Positions 15,783-20,528 of a stretch of DNA of 20,528 nt are shown here, one piece after another; within the stretch, counting starts at the first letter, position 1; every line of letters starts with the position of its first letter. Location: positions 1 to 20,528 of the forward strand of contig CALGUD010000103.1 in assembly GCA_937901915.1 (NCBI GenBank), given 5' to 3'. Under the pieces are notes generated by a model. It was not told the origin of the DNA and did no database searches. It was given only the letters and a program-made list of their open reading frames with translations. Origin of the DNA: an uncultured Flavobacteriaceae bacterium (GTDB taxonomy: Bacteria; Bacteroidota; Bacteroidia; Flavobacteriales; Flavobacteriaceae). The position numbers and the translations under genes were made by a program.

Positions 15783-16304
15783 AGTTAGTTAGTCAGAAAA
15801 GTTTGTAAAGTCAGTAAAGTAAAAGTATTGGAGATTAGATTGCCAATGCTTAGTGGTTATTAGTTATACATTGTGATTATATAAAATAGATGCCTTTTAA
15901 ATTTGAAAAGCTTATTGTTTGGCAAAAAGCCGTCGATTTGTCCACAGAAGTACACAGTCTTACGCAAACTTTTCCTAAAGAAGAATTATATGTTCTTTCT
16001 TCACAGATTAAAAGAACTGCTGATTCCGTTTCTCTGAATATTGCTGAAGGGTCTACAGGTCAGTCAAATAAAGAATTTTTAAGATTTTTGGGATATGCTT
16101 TACGTTCAAACATTGAAGTTGTAGGTTGCTTATTTTTAGCAAAAAAAAGAAAGATAATTGATGAAAATAAATTCAATCATATTTATAAGATGAGTGAAGA
16201 AATATTAGTTATGATTAATGGACTTAAAAAATCCCTAAAAAATAATAATGAAAAATAATAAGTTCACTGACTTAATAGCTTTCGGACTTTCAGACTTTCT
16301 AACT
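15783..16304 (+). mobile_element. Putative IVS-like element carrying an S23-type gene
   Basis: Degenerate inverted repeats flank the four-helix-bundle gene. The left end runs from about 15783 (AGTTAGTTAGTCAGAAAAG, continuing to TCAGT at 15811-15815). The right end is 16266-16304, whose reverse complement begins AGTTAGAAAGTCTGAAAG and ends TCAGT. Genes of this family are known from intervening sequences in 23S rRNA, where the gene lies inside a long stem. Here the module of about 520 bp lies exactly between aguB and aguA. Boundaries are approximate and the mobility is inferred. Confidence 0.5.
15890..16258 (+). CDS. Four-helix-bundle protein (S23/IVP family)
   Basis: This is a 122-residue, mostly helical, basic protein. 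FEKLIVWQKAVDLS near the N-terminus and the central SQIKRTADSVSLNIAEGS and NKEFLRFLGYALRS segments are hallmarks of the S23 ribosomal/IVP family, which also includes the Avd proteins of diversity-generating retroelements. No molecular function is firmly established for most members. No reverse transcriptase or template repeat is present, so a DGR role is not supported. Its last 11 nt overlap the aguA start. The insertion between two enzymes of one pathway, with flanking inverted repeats, suggests it arrived as a unit. Confidence 0.88.
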   Translation: MPFKFEKLIVWQKAVDLSTEVHSLTQTFPKEELYVLSSQIKRTADSVSLNIAEGSTGQSNKEFLRFLGYALRSNIEVVGCLFLAKKRKIIDENKFNHIYKMSEEILVMINGLKKSLKNNNEK

Positions 16305-17336
16305 CCAAAAGAACTTGGGTATTATTTCCCTGCCGAATTCGCGCCTCATGTGGCTACGTGGTTAAGCTGGCCTCATAAAGAAGGGTCATGGCCCGATAAA
16401 ATACATACTATTTTTCCATATTATAGCCAGTTTATCAAAGAACTTACCAAAGGAGAGCAAGTTTGTATAAACGTGAATAATCCGGCTATGAAACAGTTCG
16501 CGATTTCATGTTTGGAGAAAGCAGAAGTAAATTTAAGTAAGGTTTCCTTCTTTTTACACCCATCAAATGATGCCTGGTGCAGGGATCATGGGCCTGCCTT
16601 TTTAATTAACCCGGAAGCCGACATAAAAAAAGTAATTGTAGATTGGGGTTATAATGCATGGGGAAATAAATACCCGCCCTTTGATTTAGATGATGTTATT
16701 CCAACTCTAATAGGTAAAAGTCAAAATATCCCGGTATACAATCCCGGAATTGTGATGGAAGGCGGCTCAGTTGATTTTAACGGCAAAGGTACCTTGATTA
16801 CTTCAACGTGTTGTTTATTGAACAAGAACAGAAACCCACAGTTAAATCAAAAACAAATTGAGCAATACCTGATTGATTATTATGGGGTAGAACAAATACT
16901 ATGGGTAGAAGATGGTATTGTGGGTGATGATACTGATGGACATATTGACGACACGGTCCGGTTTGTAAATGAGGATACTGTGATAACAGTGATTGAAGAA
17001 AATAAAGAGGACGATAATTATGAACTCCTGCAAAAGAATTTAAAACAGTTAAAACAAATGCGATTGCTTAATGGAAAGCAATTAAATATTGTAGAAATAC
17101 CCATGCCCGATACGGTTGTTTTTGATAATATGCGCCTGCCGGCTTCGTATGCTAACTTTTATATAGCAAACAAATCAGTTATTGTTCCCACATTCAGGTG
17201 TAAACAGGATGAGAAAGCATTACAAATATTGCAAGACAGTTTTACAGATAGGGAGGTTATAGGAATAGACTCAACAGAAATTATATGGGGTTTGGGCAGC
17301 TTTCACTGTTTAAGTCAGCAGGAACCTGCCGTTTAG
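16248..17336 (+). CDS. aguA: Agmatine deiminase
   Basis: This 362-residue cytoplasmic enzyme converts agmatine to N-carbamoylputrescine and ammonia. The nucleophile Cys354 lies in GLGSFHCLSQQEP. Other family segments are KELGYYFPAEFAPH, TWLSWPHKEGSWP, DAWCRDHGPAF and DTDGHIDD. The family normally begins just before the PKELGYYFPAEF block, but here the only in-frame start is 19 codons earlier, inside the end of the S23-type gene. The extra residues (MKNNKFTDLIAFGLSDFLT) are encoded largely by the right inverted repeat of the inserted element. No ATG, GTG or TTG codon occurs between that start and the conserved block. The enzyme works with AguB upstream. Confidence 0.93.
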   Translation: MKNNKFTDLIAFGLSDFLTPKELGYYFPAEFAPHVATWLSWPHKEGSWPDKIHTIFPYYSQFIKELTKGEQVCINVNNPAMKQFAISCLEKAEVNLSKVSFFLHPSNDAWCRDHGPAFLINPEADIKKVIVDWGYNAWGNKYPPFDLDDVIPTLIGKSQNIPVYNPGIVMEGGSVDFNGKGTLITSTCCLLNKNRNPQLNQKQIEQYLIDYYGVEQILWVEDGIVGDDTDGHIDDTVRFVNEDTVITVIEENKEDDNYELLQKNLKQLKQMRLLNGKQLNIVEIPMPDTVVFDNMRLPASYANFYIANKSVIVPTFRCKQDEKALQILQDSFTDREVIGIDSTEIIWGLGSFHCLSQQEPAV

Positions 17337-17380
17337 TAATGAATTTACTATTTTTACATTACAAATTTGAAATTTAAAGA

Positions 17381-18106
17381 ATGAAATTAGATATACTTGC
17401 CTTTGGTAGCCATCCCGATGATGTTGAATTAGGTTGTGGTGCTACTATAGCTAAAGAGATTTCCCTGGGAAAAAAAGTTGGTATTGTAGACCTGACCAGG
17501 GGTGAATTAGGCACAAGGGGCAGTGCAGAAATAAGAGATGTTGAAGCCGGGAAGTCTGCTGAAATTTTAGGTGTTTCGGTACGGGATAATCTTGAGTTTG
17601 CTGATGGTTTTTTTGTGAATGATAAAAAGCACCAGTTGGAAATTATAAAAATGATCAGAAAGTACCGTCCTGATATTATTTTATGTAATAGTATTGATGA
17701 CAGGCACATTGATCATGGAAAAGGCAGTAAATTGGTAAGTGATTCCTGTTTTTTAAGCGGACTCAAAAAAATTGACACAAAATTTGATGACTATGATGAT
17801 GAGTGGCAAGAACATTGGAGGCCGAAGCATGTATATCATTATATTCAATGGAAAAATTTAACTCCTGATTTTGTGGTTGATGTTACCGGTTTTATGGATA
17901 AAAAAATGGAAGCTATAAAAGCATATAAATCACAATTTTATGATCCGGATAGTAAAGAGCCTCAGACTCCTATTAGTAGTAAGAACTTTTTTGAAAGTTT
18001 GGATTACAGGGCGAGGGATCTGGGAAGACTGATAGGAGTGGAGCATGCTGAAGGCTTTACTGTAGAAAGATTATTAGCTGTTGACAGTTTTGAAAATTTA
18101 ATTTAA
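17381..18106 (+). CDS. bshB1: Bacillithiol biosynthesis deacetylase BshB1
   Basis: This is a 241-residue cytoplasmic PIG-L/LmbE-family zinc deacetylase that removes the acetyl group from GlcNAc-malate to give GlcN-malate, the second step of bacillithiol synthesis. The metal motifs are HPDDVE (residues 11-16) and HIDH (109-112). The segment TRGELGTRGSAEIRDVEA and the length match BshB1 of Bacillus and Bacteroidetes. It lies 44 nt after aguA and may share its transcript. Together with the upstream thiol peroxidase it hints at a redox theme, but the pathway link is only positional. Confidence 0.93.
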   Translation: MKLDILAFGSHPDDVELGCGATIAKEISLGKKVGIVDLTRGELGTRGSAEIRDVEAGKSAEILGVSVRDNLEFADGFFVNDKKHQLEIIKMIRKYRPDIILCNSIDDRHIDHGKGSKLVSDSCFLSGLKKIDTKFDDYDDEWQEHWRPKHVYHYIQWKNLTPDFVVDVTGFMDKKMEAIKAYKSQFYDPDSKEPQTPISSKNFFESLDYRARDLGRLIGVEHAEGFTVERLLAVDSFENLI

Positions 18107-18122
18107 TTTTTGCAATTTTCAT

Positions 18123-18153
18123 TTTGTGAAAGAATAGAAAAGATTTACATTTG
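18123..18153 (+). promoter_or_regulatory. Bacteroidetes-type promoter of tRNA-His
   Basis: A -33 TTTG (18123-18126) and a -7 TACATTTG (18146-18153) are separated by 19 nt, an excellent match to the Bacteroidetes primary sigma consensus. The mature tRNA begins 28 nt further on. Confidence 0.8.
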
Positions 18154-18181
18154 CACACGCATTACAAAAATGCATTTAAAC

Positions 18182-18259
18182 GGTGGTTGTAGCTCAGCTG
18201 GTTAGAGCATCGGTTTGTGGTACCGAGGGTCGCCGGTTCGAACCCGGTCTTCCACCCCA
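18182..18259 (+). tRNA. tRNA-His (anticodon GTG)
   Basis: A full cloverleaf can be drawn: D stem GCTC/GAGC, anticodon stem TCGGT/ACCGA with loop TTGTGGT (GTG at 18217-18219), and T stem GCCGG/CCGGT with loop TTCGAAC. The extra G at 18182 facing discriminator C at 18256 is the histidine identity element (G-1:C73). CCA is encoded (18257-18259). The acceptor stem GTGGTTG/CTTCCAC has two adjacent U-U mismatches at pairs 5-68 and 6-67, which is unusual. The 3' half is duplicated downstream at 18299. Confidence 0.9.
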
Positions 18260-18287
18260 AAACCTTCCAAAAACGGAAGGTTTTTTT
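18259..18287 (+). terminator. Rho-independent terminator of tRNA-His
   Basis: The stem AAAACCTTCC / GGAAGGTTTT with loop AAAAAC is followed by a T run (18281-18287). It begins at the last base of the CCA end. A near-identical copy lies at 18345-18373. Confidence 0.85.
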
Positions 18288-18298
18288 ATGGAGTAAAC

Positions 18299-18345
18299 TG
18301 TGGGTACCGAGGGTCGTCACGCCTCGGGCGTGATCTTCCACCCCA
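18299..18345 (+). pseudogene. Partial tandem copy of tRNA-His (3' half)
   Basis: The sequence from the anticodon loop onward is repeated (TGTGGGTACCGAGGGTCG, one inserted G) and ends with the same CTTCCACC and CCA. The T arm differs: the stem-loop TCACGCC-TCG-GGCGTGA replaces GCCGG-TTCGAAC-CCGGT, so the conserved TTCGAAC loop is lost. There is no 5' half, so no tRNA can form. Together with the copied terminator the repeat spans 18216-18294 and 18299-18380. Confidence 0.8.
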
Positions 18346-18373
18346 AAACCTTCCAAAAACGGAAGGTTTTTTT
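18345..18373 (+). terminator. Second copy of the tRNA-His terminator
   Basis: It has the same stem AAAACCTTCC / GGAAGGTTTT, loop AAAAAC and T run as 18259-18287, and is part of the duplicated unit. It may serve as a back-up terminator. Confidence 0.75.
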
Positions 18374-18378
18374 ATGGA

Positions 18379-18423
18379 GTGGCTTCGAGAGCCTCAGCCA
18401 CCATCGAGAGCCTGAGCCACCTT
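18379..18423. repeat. Two REP-like palindrome copies
   Basis: GTGGCT-TCGAGAGCCTC-AGCCAC (18379-18401) is followed at once by a partial copy, ATCGAGAGCCTGAGCCACCTT (18403-18423). Both belong to the family seen at 31-45, 237-265 and 368-390. Confidence 0.75.
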
Positions 18424-18440
18424 TCATTTCATCTCATTTA

Positions 18441-18600
18441 ACGTCATTGCGATTCTTCCAATTTTGGGAAGGAGAAGCAATCTGCCCAATACTAGACTGA
18501 GTCCGTATATAATCTGTCGGGAACCAAAATCAATTAACTAATAATAAACAGATCGCCACGTCGTTCCCTGCTTATAGCTGGGATCTCCTCGCGATGACGT
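18441..18600. repeat. MITE-like element with CGTCATTGCGA ends
   Basis: ACGTCATTGCGA (18441-18452) and TCGCGATGACGT (18589-18600) are terminal inverted repeats matching at 11 of 12 positions. Interior segments GAAGCAATCTG and CAGATCGCCACGTCG are also partly complementary, as in the well-known dispersed CGTCATTGCGA...TCGCAATGACG repeats of Bacteroidetes. There is no coding capacity. The middle (about 18480-18545) looks degenerate. Confidence 0.7.
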
Positions 18601-18630
18601 TTCTGAAAGAGAAAGTGTATTTATTTATAA

Positions 18631-18660
18631 GACCTGGCAGGTTTTTAAACCTCCCAGGTC
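18631..18660. terminator. Strong hairpin downstream of fumC
   Basis: GACCTGGCAGGTTT (18631-18644) and AAACCTCCCAGGTC (18647-18660) pair with one mismatch and a TT loop, about 20 nt past the fumC stop codon. It may form the 3' end of the fumC mRNA. There is no long U-tract on the minus strand, and this CCTGGCAGGTTT palindrome also looks like a dispersed flavobacterial repeat, so the terminator role is tentative. Confidence 0.5.
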
Positions 18661-18681
18661 CAGATATCTATATCAACTTGG

Positions 18682-20079
18682 TTATTTAAACCCACCTACC
18701 ATATCTTCCGGCTTTACCCATTCATCATACTCTTCTGCAGTTACGTATCCTAAATTAATGGCTTCTTCTTTTAAGGTGGTACCATTTATATGTGCTGTGT
18801 TTGCAATCTCGGCAGCTTTGTAATATCCGATTTTAGTATTTAATGCAGTTACGAGCATTAAAGAGTTATTTAGTAATTCTTTGATCCTTTTTTCATTTGG
18901 CTCAATGCCACTGGCACAATGTTCTTCAAAACTCAGGCATGCATCTCCTAAAAGCCTTGCAGATTGTAATAAGTTTGCGGCCATAACAGGTTTAAAAACA
19001 TTGAGTTCATAATGGCCCTGCGCACCACCAAATGCAATAGCTACATCATTGCCAATTACCTGTGCACAAACCATAGTAATAGCTTCGCTTTGTGTTGGAT
19101 TTACCTTTCCGGGCATAATAGAACTTCCGGGTTCATTGGCAGGAATAGTAATTTCTCCAATTCCCGAACGTGGACCGGAAGCCATTAAGCGAATATCATT
19201 TGCAATTTTGTTTAATGATACAGCTATTTGTTTTAAAGCTCCATGAGTTTCAACAAAAGCATCATGGGCAGCTAATGCTTCAAACTTATTTTCAGCAGTC
19301 TTAAATGGTAACTCTGTAAACTTGGCAATATATTCTGCAACAAGTCTATCATATCCCTCAGGCGTATTTAGTCCGGTGCCTACAGCGGTTCCTCCTAATG
19401 CCAGCTCGCTCAAATGTTCTAAAGTGTTGTTAAGTGCTTTAAGTCCGTGATCTAATTGGGATACATATCCTGAAAACTCCTGTCCCAGGGTTAGGGGAGT
19501 AGCATCCATTAAATGAGTTCGGCCTATTTTAACTACATTTTTAAATTCTTCGGATTTCTTTTTTAACGTATCTCTTAATTTAGTGATTCCGGGAATTGTA
19601 TTTTCAACAATCATTTTGTAGACCGCAATATGCATTCCGGTAGGGAATGTATCATTTGAGGACTGTGATTTATTTACATCATCATTTGGTTGAAGTGTTT
19701 TTTCCCCTTCACCTATTTTTTTACCGGCTAACTGATGGGCCCTGTTTGCTATAACCTCATTTACATTCATGTTACTTTGAGTACCTGAACCTGTTTGCCA
19801 TATAACAAGCGGGAATTGATCATCATGCTTTCCTTCCAATATTTCATCGCACACTTTTGCAATTGCATCCCGTTTTTCGGCTGATAAAATACCAAAATCA
19901 CAATTTGTATATGCGGCCGCTTTTTTTAAATATGCAAAGCCATATATTATTTCTAACGGCATTGACGCCGGGTGGCCAATTTTAAAATTGTTTCTTGATC
20001 TTTCGGTTTGAGCCCCCCATAATTTATCGGCAGGGACTTTAACCTCACCCATCGTATCTTTATCTATTCTGTAATTCAT
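18682..20079 (-). CDS. fumC: Class II fumarate hydratase
   Basis: This 465-residue cytoplasmic, cofactor-free TCA-cycle enzyme interconverts fumarate and malate as a homotetramer. The superfamily signature GSSIMPGKVNP is at residues 318-328. Other active-site segments are TGSGTQSNMN (96-105), SSNDTFPT (140-147) and GRTHLMDATP (186-195), with the conserved His189. The length is normal for FumC. Class II is preferred over aspartase because of the overall pattern, but that distinction rests on recognition by eye. It appears to be a single-gene unit: a gene-free repeat patch follows it and a divergent small membrane protein gene precedes it. Confidence 0.93.
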   Translation of the reverse strand: MNYRIDKDTMGEVKVPADKLWGAQTERSRNNFKIGHPASMPLEIIYGFAYLKKAAAYTNCDFGILSAEKRDAIAKVCDEILEGKHDDQFPLVIWQTGSGTQSNMNVNEVIANRAHQLAGKKIGEGEKTLQPNDDVNKSQSSNDTFPTGMHIAVYKMIVENTIPGITKLRDTLKKKSEEFKNVVKIGRTHLMDATPLTLGQEFSGYVSQLDHGLKALNNTLEHLSELALGGTAVGTGLNTPEGYDRLVAEYIAKFTELPFKTAENKFEALAAHDAFVETHGALKQIAVSLNKIANDIRLMASGPRSGIGEITIPANEPGSSIMPGKVNPTQSEAITMVCAQVIGNDVAIAFGGAQGHYELNVFKPVMAANLLQSARLLGDACLSFEEHCASGIEPNEKRIKELLNNSLMLVTALNTKIGYYKAAEIANTAHINGTTLKEEAINLGYVTAEEYDEWVKPEDMVGGFK

Positions 20080-20103
20080 TTACTTTAGCTTTTGAATGTA
20101 GAA

Positions 20104-20111
20104 CAAATTTA
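20104..20111 (-). promoter_or_regulatory. -7 promoter element of fumC
   Basis: TAAATTTG on the minus strand matches TAnnTTTG, 24 nt upstream of the fumC start codon. Confidence 0.55.
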
Positions 20112-20227
20112 AGGTTTTTAGCCTGTATGTGTATGGCTGTATTTGTGGTTTTTTATAAGGTTTACTCGGATAATAGTTTAAAACTTAACAGTATTTAAAA
20201 TCTGAAATGCAGATAGGATTAAAAAAC

Positions 20228-20259
20228 TTGTGAAAATTTGATATTATGACTTATCTTTG
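20228..20259 (+). promoter_or_regulatory. Promoter of the 57-residue membrane protein
   Basis: A -33 TTG (20228-20230) and a -7 TATCTTTG (20252-20259) are spaced by 21 nt. The start codon is 28 nt downstream. Confidence 0.6.
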
Positions 20260-20287
20260 AAAACGAATTCAGAAAATTCCGGAAAAC

Positions 20288-20461
20288 ATGTTCGAATTTG
20301 ATCAATATCTAGGTTTTTTAGCTTTTTTAACCATTTTAACCATCGGTTTTTGGTTAATGATTTTTTTATTGACGTTTGTAGTACCCTATTGGATTGGGGG
20401 CTCAATAATTGAGTTAATTAAAGAAAAGCGGGAAGCAAGAAAAGCCAAACGAGAAAAATAA
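20288..20461 (+). CDS. 57-residue hypothetical membrane protein
   Basis: The ATG at 20288 opens a 57-codon frame ending TAA at 20459-20461. Residues 9-38 form one long hydrophobic stretch (LAFLTILTIGFWLMIFLLTF at its core), possibly one long or two short spans, with a PYWIGG turn. The C-terminal tail is strongly basic and polar (from IELIKEKREARKAKREK), probably cytoplasmic. I do not recognise the family. The gene has its own promoter and a good terminator, so it is probably expressed as a single gene. Confidence 0.75.
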   Translation: MFEFDQYLGFLAFLTILTIGFWLMIFLLTFVVPYWIGGSIIELIKEKREARKAKREK

Positions 20462-20485
20462 AAAAGAAGCCGTAAGGTATTCATG

Positions 20486-20514
20486 GTCGGAAGATTATTC
20501 TTCCGACTTTTTTT
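20486..20514 (+). terminator. Rho-independent terminator
   Basis: The stem GTCGGAAG / CTTCCGAC with loop ATTATT is followed by seven T (20508-20514). It lies 25 nt after the stop of the 57-residue protein gene. Confidence 0.85.
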
Positions 20515-20528
20515 GTTATATATTGTTA

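Noticed and set aside
15783..16304. Diversity-generating retroelement (S23 protein as an Avd-like accessory)
   Set aside because: There is no reverse transcriptase, template repeat or variable repeat in the window. The protein fits the wider S23/IVP family.
18215..18500. Open frames of 64-66 codons across the tRNA-His locus
   Set aside because: They read through the tRNA, its duplicated 3' half and the palindromes. The peptides are a by-product of the repeats.

Overview
The window looks like a chromosomal segment of a member of the Flavobacteriia (Bacteroidetes). The DNA is AT-rich. Most promoters carry the Bacteroidetes -7 element TAnnTTTG, and Shine-Dalgarno sequences are weak or absent. 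The gene set is typical of this group: a fused CcsBA, a BshB1 deacetylase of bacillithiol synthesis, an AguA/AguB polyamine pair, a KdsC-like phosphatase and a group III truncated haemoglobin. Genus cannot be read from the sequence. I see no transposase, integrase, phage gene or CRISPR array.

Layout. Positions 1-389 hold no gene, only palindromic repeats. Positions 390-5754 are a minus-strand operon, read right to left: an exported PIG-L deacetylase, an unannotated 33-residue single-span membrane protein, a sodium:solute symporter with a charged helical insert, and a Gfo/Idh/MocA oxidoreductase. I read it as a possible system for deacetylating, importing and oxidising a modified sugar; the substrate is unknown. 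Positions 5798-8406 are also on the minus strand: a short MscS-type channel, Maf, a KdsC-like phosphatase and a DUF2520 Rossmann protein. From 8488 the plus strand holds the truncated haemoglobin and then ccsBA, which overlaps a convergent HTH regulator. The regulator diverges from a MATE exporter across an intergenic region with a perfect 17-bp palindrome.

Positions 14287-18106 are a plus-strand run: lipoprotein glutathione peroxidase, aguB, a four-helix-bundle (S23/IVP-type) gene, aguA and bshB1. The S23-type gene sits between degenerate inverted repeats and seems to have inserted at the aguB/aguA junction, giving aguA a new start codon and about 19 extra N-terminal residues. tRNA-His (GTG) follows with a textbook promoter. 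Its 3' half and terminator are duplicated directly downstream, and its acceptor stem has two adjacent U-U mismatches. Positions 18260-18681 are a dense patch of repeats. Then come fumC (minus strand) and, divergent from it, a 57-residue membrane protein gene with its own promoter and terminator.

The observations most worth pursuing are the S23-type element that rewrote the aguA start, the 33-residue membrane protein between deacetylase and symporter, the odd tRNA-His locus, and a divergent promoter pair that should give leaderless mRNAs. All functional assignments come from reading motifs; no database search was run.
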